Origin: Photobacterium marinum
GTDB lineage: Bacteria > Pseudomonadota > Gammaproteobacteria > Enterobacterales > Vibrionaceae
Length of the DNA stretch: 64,000 bases
Direction of reading: 5' to 3'
NCBI RefSeq assembly: GCF_000331515.1
Contig: NZ_AMZO01000033.1
Span: 124,001 to 188,000, forward strand
In this document: positions 26,457-34,877 of the stretch, piece after piece
Position numbering within the stretch: position 1 is the stretch's first letter
Layout: the number at the start of each line of letters is the position of its first letter
Translations under genes and position numbers: made by a program
The notes under the pieces: generated by a model
Databases searched by the model: none
What the model saw: the letters and a program-made list of their open reading frames with translations, nothing else
Told to the model about the DNA's origin: nothing

Positions 26457-26484
26457 ATGTTCGTTTACGTTCGATATCGAGCAT
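26457..26484. promoter_or_regulatory. GlpR operators upstream of glpD
   Basis: ACGTTCGATATCGAGCAT (26467-26484) agrees with the E. coli GlpR operator form ATGTTCGATATCGAACAT at 16 of 18 positions. An overlapping weaker copy starts at ATGTTCGTTTACG (26457). GTTCG recurs at 26449, 26459 and 26469, a 10-base period, so several repressors could bind the same face of the helix. Confidence 0.75.
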
Positions 26485-26497
26485 AATAGATCATAAA

Positions 26498-26511
26498 TTG
26501 ATTAAGATCAT
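26498..26511. promoter_or_regulatory. Candidate FNR box upstream of glpD
   Basis: TTGATTAAGATCAT fits TTGAT-N4-ATCAA with one mismatch, 75 bases before the glpD start. Anaerobic repression of the aerobic dehydrogenase would be sensible. Confidence 0.45.
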
Positions 26512-26564
26512 TATTTTTTGTTTTCGATTTGTTACAAAAACCATGTAGTTATTAGGGCTTTAAC

Positions 26565-26597
26565 AAAAAACGGGCTGCCATTACTGGCAGCCCGTTT
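26565..26597 (-). terminator. Intrinsic terminator of glpR
   Basis: On the minus strand AAACGGGCTGCCA, a 4-base loop, TGGCAGCCCGTTTTTT; it separates glpR from glpD. Confidence 0.92.
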
Positions 26598-26630
26598 GCA
26601 AGAATCTGTCTGTTTATCGCAAGCGATGGA

Positions 26631-27392
26631 TCAGCTGATGATTTCCATATGAATTTCATTTTCCGCTAGCCGCTTGGCCAGCTCAGCCGGAGGCTCCTGA
26701 TCGGTAAACAGCATATCAATCTGGCTGATATCACCAAGGTTAACCATGGCATTACGGCCAAACTTAGTATGGTCGACCCCTAGCAGCACACAGCGACTAT
26801 TCTCAATAATTGCCTGTTTCACCCGAACTTCATGGTAATCAAAATCCAGCAGCGAACCGTCAAGGTCTATGCCGCTGATCCCCATAATGCCGAAATCCAG
26901 ACGGAACTGGGAAATGAAATCCAGCGTCGCTTCACCGACAATCCCGCCGTCGCGATTACGCACTTCGCCACCGGCCAGAATCACCCGAAAGTCATCTTTG
27001 CCGGTCAGGATACTGGCAACATTGAGGTTATTGGTCACAATACGCAGGTCATTGTGGTCAAGCAAAGCACGGGCAACCGCTTCTGGTGTCGTGCCGATAT
27101 CAATAAACAAGGTTGCCCCATCCGGGATGTGTTTGACCATGGCCCTGGCAATCTTGTCTTTCTCTGCCAGCTTCATCACCTTACGGGTGCTGTATGAGGT
27201 ATTGACGGAGCTTGAAGGAATGGTGGCACCGCCATGGTGACGACGGATCTTGTTATCCGCGGCCAGCTCATTGAGATCACGACGGATAGTTTGCGGGCTC
27301 ACGTTAAAACGCTCGACCAAATCATCAGTGCTGACATAGCCGTGGGTTTTAACGAGATCGATAATTTCCTGATGTCGTTTACTTTGCTTCAC
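26631..27392 (-). CDS. glpR: Glycerol-3-phosphate regulon repressor GlpR
   Basis: DeoR-family repressor released by glycerol 3-phosphate. The 253-residue protein has an N-terminal winged helix (HGYVSTDDLVERFNVSPQ, TIRRDLNELA) and a C-terminal sugar-phosphate sensing domain (FIDIGTTPEAVARALLDH, TNNLNVAS, LDFDYHEVRVKQAIIENS). I choose GTG at 27392 because it gives KQSKRHQEI, the usual start, and 253 residues against 252 in E. coli; AGGAG lies 11 bases further upstream. The gene sits between glpT and glpD, 97 bp after glpT. Confidence 0.96.
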   Translation of the reverse strand: MKQSKRHQEIIDLVKTHGYVSTDDLVERFNVSPQTIRRDLNELAADNKIRRHHGGATIPSSSVNTSYSTRKVMKLAEKDKIARAMVKHIPDGATLFIDIGTTPEAVARALLDHNDLRIVTNNLNVASILTGKDDFRVILAGGEVRNRDGGIVGEATLDFISQFRLDFGIMGISGIDLDGSLLDFDYHEVRVKQAIIENSRCVLLGVDHTKFGRNAMVNLGDISQIDMLFTDQEPPAELAKRLAENEIHMEIIS

Positions 27393-27489
27393 TACAGACG
27401 CTGCTCCTAGTTGCAACAAGGCTCCGCGATTGCGAAGCCTTGTCATATTACCTAGAGCGTTATAAAGATGCCAATGATGGCGCTCTCAA

Positions 27490-28863
27490 TCACGCATTTT
27501 GTTGTTCAGCTTTAGCTTCCACAACTTCCTTATGAAGCCGGCTTTCACCAATTAGTGCCAGGGTCAGGAAGAAGATAGACAGACCACAAGAAGCAGTCAG
27601 TACCATGAAGCCGCCGTCCCAACCGAAGTGGTCAACGGTGTAACCCAAGACAGCGTTCGCCGCTACCGCACCACCAAGGTAACCGAACAGACCAGTCAGA
27701 CCTGCTGCTGTACCTGCCGCTTTCTTCGGAGCCAGTTCAAGTGCATACAGACCAATCAGCATAACCGGACCGTAAATCAGGAAGCCGATAGCAACCAGTG
27801 CAATCATATCGATGGTTGGGTTGCCCGCCGGGTTGAACCAGTAAACCAGTACCGCAACAGTAACCAGTGCCATGAACAGGATACCTGCCGGAGCACGGCG
27901 GCCTTTGAAGAATTTATCAGACATCCAACCACACAATAGCGTACCTGGAATACCAGCCCACTCGTACAGGAAGTAAGCCCATGAAGACTTATCCACGGTA
28001 AAGTGTTTTGCTTCACTCAGGTATACCGGTGCCCAGTCCAATACACCGTAGCGGATCATGTAAACAAAGGCGTTTGCAACTGCAATGAACCACAGCAGTT
28101 TGTTGTTAAATACATACTTGAAGAAGATTTCCTTCGCTGTCATCTCTTTCTCGTGAGACTCATCGTAGCTGTCAGGATAATCATCTTTGTGTTCTTCGAT
28201 TGATGGCAGGCCACAAGACTGCGGAGTATCGCGCATTACCAGCAGGGTAAATGCTGCAACCAACAAAGCAAAGAAAGCCGGTACGTAGAAAGCAGTGCGC
28301 CAGTCATCATTGAATGCCCACAGACCCAGCAGGAACATAGGACCAATCAGGCCACCACCCACGTTATGGGCAACGTTCCAGACCGATACAATCTCACCAC
28401 GCTCCTTACGAGACCACCAGTGAACCATGGTACGGCCACAGGCAGGCCAACCCATACCCTGGAACCAGCCGTTCAGGAACAGAAGGATAAACATAGCCGC
28501 AATACTACTGGTCGCCCAAGGCATAAAACCGAAGCACAGCATAACAATGGCCGACATCGACAAACCAGCGGCAAGGAAATAACGCGGGTTAGATCGGTCT
28601 GACACACTACCCATCAGGAATTTAGACAGGCCGTAAGCAATAGATACCGCAGCCAGGGCCACACCCAGGTCACCGCGGCTGTAGCCGTATTCTTCAATCA
28701 GGTAAGGCATTGCCAGACTGAAGTTTTTGCGAACAAGGTAGTAACCGGCATAGCCAAAGAAAATACCAATGAAAAGTTGCCAACGCAGGCGCTTATATAC
28801 GGGATCGATCTGCCCGTCAGGGAGACGCTCCGTATGTGCAGCAGGTTTGAAGATGCCAAACAT
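27490..28863 (-). CDS. glpT: Glycerol-3-phosphate transporter GlpT
   Basis: Inner-membrane antiporter that imports sn-glycerol 3-phosphate in exchange for phosphate. The 457-residue major-facilitator protein has twelve helices and the organophosphate:Pi antiporter signature region (YRKE-like PVYKRLRWQLFIGIFFGYAG, then YYLVRKNFSLAMP), with the substrate arginines expected in YYLVRKN and in the seventh helix YMIRYGVLDW. The central loop ESHEKEMTAKEIFFKYVF is cytosolic. It is upstream of glpR in the same direction, with no clear terminator between. Confidence 0.96.
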   Translation of the reverse strand: MFGIFKPAAHTERLPDGQIDPVYKRLRWQLFIGIFFGYAGYYLVRKNFSLAMPYLIEEYGYSRGDLGVALAAVSIAYGLSKFLMGSVSDRSNPRYFLAAGLSMSAIVMLCFGFMPWATSSIAAMFILLFLNGWFQGMGWPACGRTMVHWWSRKERGEIVSVWNVAHNVGGGLIGPMFLLGLWAFNDDWRTAFYVPAFFALLVAAFTLLVMRDTPQSCGLPSIEEHKDDYPDSYDESHEKEMTAKEIFFKYVFNNKLLWFIAVANAFVYMIRYGVLDWAPVYLSEAKHFTVDKSSWAYFLYEWAGIPGTLLCGWMSDKFFKGRRAPAGILFMALVTVAVLVYWFNPAGNPTIDMIALVAIGFLIYGPVMLIGLYALELAPKKAAGTAAGLTGLFGYLGGAVAANAVLGYTVDHFGWDGGFMVLTASCGLSIFFLTLALIGESRLHKEVVEAKAEQQNA

Positions 28864-28901
28864 AAGATGTTCCTTAAAATTTTGTTGTTTTAGCGATGGT
28901 T

Positions 28902-28965
28902 TTTGCGTAATCGCAAATGTAGGGCGAGCGAAAATAATCGGTTGCGCTCAAGGTATGCAAATTAT
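28902..28965. promoter_or_regulatory. Inverted repeats upstream of glpT
   Basis: Three dyads lie 38-105 bases before the glpT ATG: TTTGCG-TAAT-CGCAAA (28902-28917), GAGCG-N14-CGCTC (28926-28949) and a TATTGCGCGAATA near-palindrome ending about 28965. They keep the CG-centred shape of GlpR sites but not the full consensus, so they are candidate weak GlpR operators. Confidence 0.35.
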
Positions 28966-29094
28966 TGCGCGAATAGTGAGTTTAAAATGTGAAAAGAATC
29001 AAAAACGAAGATTTAATTTCCATCTATGGTGCTTTTACTCTAAAACTTTGACATATATCCGGAAAAAACAAGCATAATCAGTAGGTAATAAAGT

Positions 29095-29122
29095 GAAAAC
29101 AGCAGGCAAGAAATCTTGCCTG
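29095..29122 (-). terminator. Terminator after glpG
   Basis: On the minus strand CAGGCAAG, loop ATTT, CTTGCCTG, then CTGTTTTC; six bases past the glpG stop. The T run is short. Confidence 0.6.
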
Positions 29123-29128
29123 TAGTCA

Positions 29129-29971
29129 TCAGGAAATGCTCTGGCGCCGCCCCTTGGCGTCCAGCAATGCCAGCCCGCAGCCACTAATCAGGCCAAACAG
29201 GTGAGCCATATTGGCCATATTGACCCCCAGCGGCTGAGCAAAGCCTAAAACCAGCCAAATCAGCATAAAGGCGACATAAGATTTAGGAATAGTCAGCCCC
29301 CGCTCCGGGGCCAACCAGCCCATCCACCAGAAATATCCCATCAGCGCATAAACCACGCCCGACAGGCCGCCGAAATTTGGCCCATGCAACCAGAACTGAG
29401 CGAAGCCGGAGATCAAAGCGGAAATCAGAAACACCTGCATCAACTTGCTACTACCGCTATGACGCTCCAGCTGACCGCCGAGCAACCACCACCACAGACA
29501 ATTGAAGACGATATGCACAGTCGAAAAATGCAGTAATGCGTGAGAGAAGAAGCGCCAGATCTGCCATTGGTCACCATCCATAAACGGAAAGTGCAGCCAG
29601 TTGAACACCGGTTGCTGCAAGCCAAACAGCCACAACGCATAAATCGCAATAGCGACCACCATCACCGACAGGCAAAAAGGCCCAGCTTTAGCTTTGATGA
29701 TAGCCAGCAGATTTGGGCTACGATAATGAATCTTCGCAGTCCGGGTTTCAGCCACCTGCCATGATGCCGCCAGATATTTACTGTCGCCAGGATTAGCCAG
29801 GAACATATTCAACTCAGCCTGCACCTCAATCAGATGCTGTGCATCATTCAACCAGATGGCAAACATTCCCTCCGGCTCCGGGGCCATAGTCAGATTTATC
29901 CCACGCGACGCCATATAATCAATGAACGCCTGCGCCTGGCGAGGATTGTTCAGACCGGCTAAACGATACAT
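29129..29971 (-). CDS. glpG: Rhomboid intramembrane serine protease GlpG
   Basis: Six-helix membrane protease that cuts single-pass substrates within the bilayer. The 280-residue protein has an N-terminal cytosolic domain (1-70; LNNPRQAQAFIDYMASRGI) and the rhomboid core with the catalytic dyad Ser204 (FGGLSGVVYALMGY) and His257 (NMANMAHLFGLISG); HFSTVHIVFNCLWWW is the HxxxN oxyanion segment. It follows glpE by 21 bases. In E. coli glpE and glpG lie beside glpR; here glpR has moved to the glpT-glpD side. Confidence 0.97.
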   Translation of the reverse strand: MYRLAGLNNPRQAQAFIDYMASRGINLTMAPEPEGMFAIWLNDAQHLIEVQAELNMFLANPGDSKYLAASWQVAETRTAKIHYRSPNLLAIIKAKAGPFCLSVMVVAIAIYALWLFGLQQPVFNWLHFPFMDGDQWQIWRFFSHALLHFSTVHIVFNCLWWWLLGGQLERHSGSSKLMQVFLISALISGFAQFWLHGPNFGGLSGVVYALMGYFWWMGWLAPERGLTIPKSYVAFMLIWLVLGFAQPLGVNMANMAHLFGLISGCGLALLDAKGRRQSIS

Positions 29972-29992
29972 TCAGTTCTCCACTAACAGGGC

Positions 29993-30322
29993 TCAAGCCT
30001 GTGAAATACAAGGGTAGGCCTGTCGGCGCCAGGCCTCAAAACCACCATCAAGGCTATATACAGTATCAAAGCCCTGATTAACAAGATATTGCGCAGCTCC
30101 CTGACTGCTGATGCCGTGATAACACATCACAACGACCGGCTGCTCAAAATCCACCAGCTCCATAAACTGAACAATTGTATCATTAGTCAGGTGAAAGGCT
30201 GACTCAGCATGTGACTGAGCATATGACTGAGGATCACGGATATCCACCAACACCGCCTTCAGGTCTTCCTGCTGCAACAGCAGGTAAGCCTGCTCTACCG
30301 AAATGTGCTCAAACTGATCCAT
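29993..30322 (-). CDS. glpE: Thiosulfate sulfurtransferase GlpE
   Basis: Single-domain rhodanese moving sulfane sulfur from thiosulfate to cyanide or thiols in the cytosol. The 109-residue protein (108 in E. coli) has the active cysteine Cys67 in the loop CYHGISSQ and the family phrases VLVDIRDPQSYAQSHAESAF and YSLDGGFEAWRR. The ATG at 30322 (MDQFEHISVEQA) is chosen by alignment; a codon four residues upstream is also possible. First gene before glpG; its promoter must lie in the DnaA-box-rich spacer. Confidence 0.96.
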   Translation of the reverse strand: MDQFEHISVEQAYLLLQQEDLKAVLVDIRDPQSYAQSHAESAFHLTNDTIVQFMELVDFEQPVVVMCYHGISSQGAAQYLVNQGFDTVYSLDGGFEAWRRQAYPCISQA

Positions 30323-30843
30323 GGGCTGCCTCATTATTCTTTCTCAACATTGGCTAACTGAGTCAATAGCCGAAATAGTATGTAATTGTCATTGGGTGAT
30401 CTTCGTGGCAGAAAAAATGTGATGATCATCCGTTCTAGGATCCCGACCGGAGCAAATCGCCCGGGATACTGCCACCGCATCATTGTACCCCACAAAGTTA
30501 CTCACAACCTCACAGAGATAGTAAGGCTATCAACAACAGCAACCTCCTTTACTGAGATCAGGCAGGACAAGGTTTCTTTCGTTACCCCCACTCCATCAAA
30601 CTTATTCACTGATCATTTTGCCACCAGCTGTGGAAAAAACTGTGAATAGCGTTGATAATGTGTTTTGCTAGATTTGGATCCACTACATATAGATTGGATC
30701 CGATCAAAAGCTGTGGATAACCTTTCATTTGATCCACAAAGCTACTCACATATGTGATTTATCTCCCAGAAATCAGGAACAAAAAAGCCGGCTCTAGGCC
30801 GGCTTTCTTTAATTCAATCGTGTGGATAAAAAATCGAGGATCC
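30323..30843. other. DnaA-box and GATC cluster in rpoH-glpE spacer
   Basis: A 521-base spacer. Matches to TTATNCACA with at most one mismatch are at 30498 (+), 30602 (+), 30629 (-), 30641 (-), 30712 (-, exact TGTGGATAA), 30730 (+) and 30821 (-, exact TGTGGATAA). Eleven GATC sites fall in 30398-30850. About 0.3 such boxes and about two GATC sites would be expected by chance. It also holds the rpoH terminator and the glpE promoter. It may titrate or recharge DnaA, or control glpE or rpoH. Confidence 0.6.
30782..30808 (-). terminator. Intrinsic terminator of rpoH
   Basis: On the minus strand AAAGCCGGCC, a short loop, GCCGGCTTTTTT, about 35 bases beyond the rpoH stop. Confidence 0.88.
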
Positions 30844-31704
30844 TTAGATCACATCACCCACAGCTTCTTTCAGCTTTTTCATGGCATTTTTTTCAAGCTG
30901 GCGGATCCTTTCCGCCGAAACGCCATAATGATCCGCCAACTCTTGCAGTGTGGTTTTCTCATCATCTAACCAGCGGGAACGGACAATATGCTGGCTACGC
31001 TCATCCAAACTTGCCAATGCCAATGACAAACGGTTATTGGCATAGCTTTCCCAGTTGTTTTCTTCAAAGCTCAGCGCAACATCCGAAGACTTATCTTCCA
31101 AGTAATAAACCGGGGCCGACGGAGCACCATCACGATCATCATCGTCAGACGGCATCTCAAAAGTAGAATCCTGAGCGGCTAAGCGCGATTCCATCTCTCT
31201 CACTTCGCTGGCATCCACACCCAACTGTTCGGCAACCATCTCGACTTCTTCATTATTGAACCAGCCCAGACGTTTCTTCGCCTTACGCAAGTTGAAGAAC
31301 AACTTACGTTGCGCCTTGGTGGTCGCAACTTTAACGATCCGCCAGTTACGCAAAACATACTCGTGGATCTCAGCTTTGATCCAGTGGACAGCAAACGACA
31401 CCAAACGTACACCCACTTCAGGATTGAAGCGTTTAACCGCTTTCATCAGGCCAATATTGCCTTCCTGAACCAGATCCGCCATCGGCAGGCCATAACCTGA
31501 ATAGCCTCGGGCAACATGTACCACGAAACGCAGATGAGACATAACCAGCGCCTTCGCCGCGTTAATATCACCATCATAGTGAAGACGCTCAGCTAACTCG
31601 CGTTCCTGCTCCGCCGACAGCATCGGGTAGCTGTTGACGCTCTGGATATAACCGTCCAGGCTGTCTGCAGAAACTAAAGCCATTGATGTCATCTCTTGTG
31701 CCAT
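30844..31704 (-). CDS. rpoH: RNA polymerase sigma-32 factor
   Basis: Heat-shock sigma factor. The 286-residue protein begins LVSADSLDGYIQSVNSYPML, has region 2 (LRFVVHVARGYSGYGLPMAD, LVQEGNIGLMKAVKRFNPE), the RpoH box region QRKLFFNLRKAKKRLGW used for core binding and turnover, and region 4 with the DNA-reading helix (HYGVSAERIRQLEKNAMKKL). The order ftsY-ftsE-ftsX-rpoH is as in E. coli. The 133-base upstream gap contains TTGACT on the minus strand as a possible -35 element. Its 3' flank is the DnaA-box-rich spacer. Confidence 0.98.
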   Translation of the reverse strand: MAQEMTSMALVSADSLDGYIQSVNSYPMLSAEQERELAERLHYDGDINAAKALVMSHLRFVVHVARGYSGYGLPMADLVQEGNIGLMKAVKRFNPEVGVRLVSFAVHWIKAEIHEYVLRNWRIVKVATTKAQRKLFFNLRKAKKRLGWFNNEEVEMVAEQLGVDASEVREMESRLAAQDSTFEMPSDDDDRDGAPSAPVYYLEDKSSDVALSFEENNWESYANNRLSLALASLDERSQHIVRSRWLDDEKTTLQELADHYGVSAERIRQLEKNAMKKLKEAVGDVI

Positions 31705-31837
31705 TCAATCAACCTCGTGTGTTGTTTGTATCTATTTTGAACCAATGAGAAATCACTTTAACCTGTAATGATGCCCAGAATTCGAGCACCTTTGCAAGCA
31801 AGTCGCGTAATTTACATCATTTATAGAGTCAAAAACG

Positions 31838-32764
31838 TCAGATCGGTTCAATTTCTTTCAAATGGCGACCCGCCGAAAGGCGTGCAGCCAGCAGGCCAAG
31901 AAACGCTGCCACCATAAACAAAATCAGGGTTTCGTCCCAACGCAGGCCGACCAAACGGTAACTGCTGTCATATAACGCAGCCAGTTTTGCCACCGCGTTA
32001 TCAAGCAGTATAGTCACAATCGCGGTCAACACCCAGGCAACAGCTGCCCCGATAAAACCATACCAGGCACCGGTATAAAGGTACGGGCGCAGAATAAAAC
32101 TATCAGTCGCTCCTACCAGCTTCATCACCTGAATTTCGTTTTTATGATTCTGTACCTGCAAGCGCAGAGTATTACCGACAATCAGAAAGACCGCAAACAA
32201 CATCAGGCCGGACATCAAAGTTGCCATGGTTACGGCCAAATCCTTAATTGCCGCCAACCTCTGCAGCCAATCGCTATCAAGACGAACTTCGTCTACGGTT
32301 GGCTCGGTACGAATTTTGGCAGCCAATTCTGTGGCACGCTCACTGGTTTGCCACTCCGATGCCGGACGCACCACCACTACCGATGGCAACGGGTTTTCAT
32401 CCAGCAGGCTAAGAGCCTGATCAAAGCCGGCATGATCACGAAAATCCGCCAGGCCTTGCTGCGGTGAGATATACTCCACCGATTCAATTTCCGGCCAGCC
32501 ACGCAGCTGATCGCTGAACTGGTTAGCAACCGGTTGAGAAATATTCTGATCTAAATAGAGGGTCAGTTGGGTCGGGTTCTGCCAAGCCTGGGCAACCAGG
32601 GCGACATTTTTCGCCAGCAGATAAAAACTGGCCGGTAGAGTCAAGGCAAAAGAGAGCACCGCCAGGGTCAATATATTGCCCAGCGGCCGCCGCATCAATT
32701 CTTTCAGTGCCCCCAGGCATTGTTGCTTATGCACGGCAAAATAGCCGGTTTGCTCACGCGCCAC
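31838..32764 (-). CDS. ftsX: Cell division protein FtsX
   Basis: Membrane part of the FtsEX complex that activates septal peptidoglycan hydrolases through EnvC-type partners. The 308-residue protein has a short cytosolic N-terminus, a first helix (ILTLAVLSFALTLPASFYLL), a periplasmic domain (about 60-170) and three helices at the C-terminus (LMLFAVFLIVGNTLRL; YGFIGAAVAWVLTAIVTILL; LILFMVAAFLGLLAARL). The start is GTG at 32764 with GGGAG seven bases upstream, and it overlaps the end of ftsE by 11 bases, so translation is coupled. Confidence 0.96.
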   Translation of the reverse strand: MAREQTGYFAVHKQQCLGALKELMRRPLGNILTLAVLSFALTLPASFYLLAKNVALVAQAWQNPTQLTLYLDQNISQPVANQFSDQLRGWPEIESVEYISPQQGLADFRDHAGFDQALSLLDENPLPSVVVVRPASEWQTSERATELAAKIRTEPTVDEVRLDSDWLQRLAAIKDLAVTMATLMSGLMLFAVFLIVGNTLRLQVQNHKNEIQVMKLVGATDSFILRPYLYTGAWYGFIGAAVAWVLTAIVTILLDNAVAKLAALYDSSYRLVGLRWDETLILFMVAAFLGLLAARLSAGRHLKEIEPI

Positions 32765-33422
32765 GTGCTATCTCCCTCAAATGTCCTTGATGTAGGTCCA
32801 ACCGCCGGTAGTCATGGGTACTCAGCAGCGACGTATCATGGGTCGCCATCAGCACACTCACCCCTACCCGGTTAAATTCTTCAAACAGTCGCATCACTTG
32901 CTGCGATAACTCGGCATCCAGGTTACCGGTCGGCTCATCCGCAACCAGCAGGCGCGGCTTGTTCACCACCGCCCGGGCAATCCCGACCCGCTGCTGCTCA
33001 CCACCGGAAAGCTGAACAGGCAGACAGCGGGCTTTATCCAGCAGGCCAACCTTGTCCAGCGCTGCCGAAACCCGGCGCTTGATGTCTTTTTCCGATGCCA
33101 GTTCCACCCGCAGCGGCAAAGCTACGTTGTCATAGACACTGCGATCCATCAGCAACTTGTGGTCCTGGAAAATAATCCCGATATTGCGGCGCAAAAACGG
33201 GATCTGACTGTTATCGAGACGGGTAATATCATGACCGTTAAAGAAAATCTGGCCATCACTCGGCCGTTCAATCGCACAGATCAGTTTCAGCAGGGTACTC
33301 TTGCCCGCGCCGGAATGTCCGGTCAAAAACGCCATCTCTGCCTGTCGCAGATGAAAATCCACTTTTTGCAGGGCCTGACGGCCACCGCGGTAAACCTTAC
33401 TAACCTGCTGAAACCGAATCAC
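32754..33422 (-). CDS. ftsE: Cell division ATP-binding protein FtsE
   Basis: ATPase of the FtsEX complex at the division septum. The 222-residue ABC protein has Walker A (LTGHSGAGKSTLLKL), the Q-loop (IIFQDHKLLMDRSVYDNV), the signature LSGGEQQRVGIARA, Walker B (LLVADEPTGNLD) and the switch histidine (MATHDTSLL). The start is GTG at 33422, with GAGGA inside the end of ftsY, three bases before it; both ftsE and ftsX therefore use GTG and depend on the upstream gene. Confidence 0.97.
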   Translation of the reverse strand: MIRFQQVSKVYRGGRQALQKVDFHLRQAEMAFLTGHSGAGKSTLLKLICAIERPSDGQIFFNGHDITRLDNSQIPFLRRNIGIIFQDHKLLMDRSVYDNVALPLRVELASEKDIKRRVSAALDKVGLLDKARCLPVQLSGGEQQRVGIARAVVNKPRLLVADEPTGNLDAELSQQVMRLFEEFNRVGVSVLMATHDTSLLSTHDYRRLDLHQGHLREIARGA

Positions 33423-33425
33423 GAT

Positions 33426-34793
33426 TTATTCCTCGTCACTAAATAACGCTGCAATGAACTCATCAGCGGCGAACGGACGCAAATCTTCAATACCTTCACC
33501 GACACCAATGTAGCGGATTGGAATATTGAACTGATCGGCAATGGCAAAAATTACCCCGCCTTTTGCTGTACCATCCAGCTTGGTAATGTTGATACCAGTC
33601 ACCGGAGCAACTTCACTGAACAGTTTCGCCTGGCTGATCGCATTCTGGCCGGTACCGGCATCCACAGTCAGCATAATTTCATGCGGCGCCTGCGGATCGA
33701 CCTTCTTCATTACGCGAACAATCTTACGCAGCTCTTCCATAAGGTTGCCTTTGTTCTGCAAACGACCTGCAGTATCAGCAATCACCACGTCGATATTTTT
33801 GGCTTTCGCCGACTCAATGGCATCGAAAATAACCGAAGCACTGTCAGCACCAGTATGCTGGGCAACCACTGGCACGTTATTACGCTCACCCCATACCTGC
33901 AGCTGTTCAACAGCAGCGGCACGGAAGGTATCACCCGCCGCCAGCATCACTGACTTGCCTTCATTCTGGAATTGCTTAGCCAGCTTACCAATGGTAGTTG
34001 TCTTACCCACACCGTTCACACCGACCATCAGGATCACGAACGGCTTACGGGTAGTATCAATCACCAGCGGCTGCTCGACTTTTTCCAGCATATCGCCCAG
34101 TTCATCTTTTAGCAGAGCATACAGGGCTTCACCGTCCTTCAGCTCCTTGCGATCGGCTTTTTCAGTCAGGTTCTCAATAATTTTCAGCGTAGTGTCCATG
34201 CCCACATCGGCAATCAACAACTGCTCTTCCAACTCTTCAAACAGCTCGTCATCGATCTTCTTGCCACGGAACAAGCCCATAAAGCCGGAACCAAAGTTGG
34301 TCTTGGTTTTCTTCAGGCCACGCATCAAGCGGCTAAAGAAACCCTCACTCTTCGGCTTTTCCTGTTCATGAACCTCATGTTCCTGAACTTCAGGTTCAGG
34401 TTCAGCTTCGGTTTCCTCTACAGCTTTAGCTTCTTCGGCAACCTTAGCTTCATCAGCTGCTTTCGCCGCCTGGGCTTCAGCCTCTTCTGCAGCTTGCGCC
34501 GCTGCCAAAGCTTCCGCTTCTTCTGCCGCCTTGGCCGCCGCCAGTGCTTCGGCCTCTTCAGCAGCCTGTGCCGCCGCCACAGCTTCCGCTTCTTCTGCCG
34601 CTTTTGCCTTGGCAGCCGCAGCCTCTTCTTCAGCTTTAGCTTGCGCTACTTCGTCTTGTGCCGGCGCCTGTTGTTCAGCACCCGCTTCAGTTTCGACCTC
34701 TTGCTGGTCTTTCAGTTGTTCAGTTTGCTCGGTTTGTTCTTCAGAACCAAAACCCAGCCACGAGAATAATCCGCGTTTCTTTTTTTCTGCCAT
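33426..34793 (-). CDS. ftsY: Signal recognition particle receptor FtsY
   Basis: SRP receptor GTPase that docks ribosomes making membrane proteins. Of 455 residues, about 1-150 form the acidic A domain, here an expanded Ala/Glu coiled coil with repeats of AEEAEALAAA type; the NG domain follows (EGFFSRLMRGLKKTKTNFGS, FVILMVGVNGVGKTTTIGKL with the P-loop, VIADTAGRL, ITKLDGTAKGG). The C-terminal YIGVGEGIEDLRPF is intact. Start ATG 34793 (MAEKKKRGLFSWLGFG), a membrane-targeting amphipathic start; a TTG two codons upstream is less likely. Divergent from rsmD. Confidence 0.97.
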   Translation of the reverse strand: MAEKKKRGLFSWLGFGSEEQTEQTEQLKDQQEVETEAGAEQQAPAQDEVAQAKAEEEAAAAKAKAAEEAEAVAAAQAAEEAEALAAAKAAEEAEALAAAQAAEEAEAQAAKAADEAKVAEEAKAVEETEAEPEPEVQEHEVHEQEKPKSEGFFSRLMRGLKKTKTNFGSGFMGLFRGKKIDDELFEELEEQLLIADVGMDTTLKIIENLTEKADRKELKDGEALYALLKDELGDMLEKVEQPLVIDTTRKPFVILMVGVNGVGKTTTIGKLAKQFQNEGKSVMLAAGDTFRAAAVEQLQVWGERNNVPVVAQHTGADSASVIFDAIESAKAKNIDVVIADTAGRLQNKGNLMEELRKIVRVMKKVDPQAPHEIMLTVDAGTGQNAISQAKLFSEVAPVTGINITKLDGTAKGGVIFAIADQFNIPIRYIGVGEGIEDLRPFAADEFIAALFSDEE

Positions 34794-34877
34794 TGGCAAA
34801 TCCTAGAGCTTGATTGGTACAATTTGCAGCCTAAAAACAGGTGTATACTATCATTTTCTAATCGGTCGAAGAAATCT

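Noticed and set aside
33541..34371. 276-codon open frame opposite ftsY
   Set aside because: A shadow of ftsY codon bias; full of Ser/Pro/Phe runs and without a ribosome site.
34440..34680. Tandem DNA repeat or mobile element inside ftsY
   Set aside because: The repetition is at protein level in the normal acidic domain of FtsY; the DNA copies are diverged and in frame.
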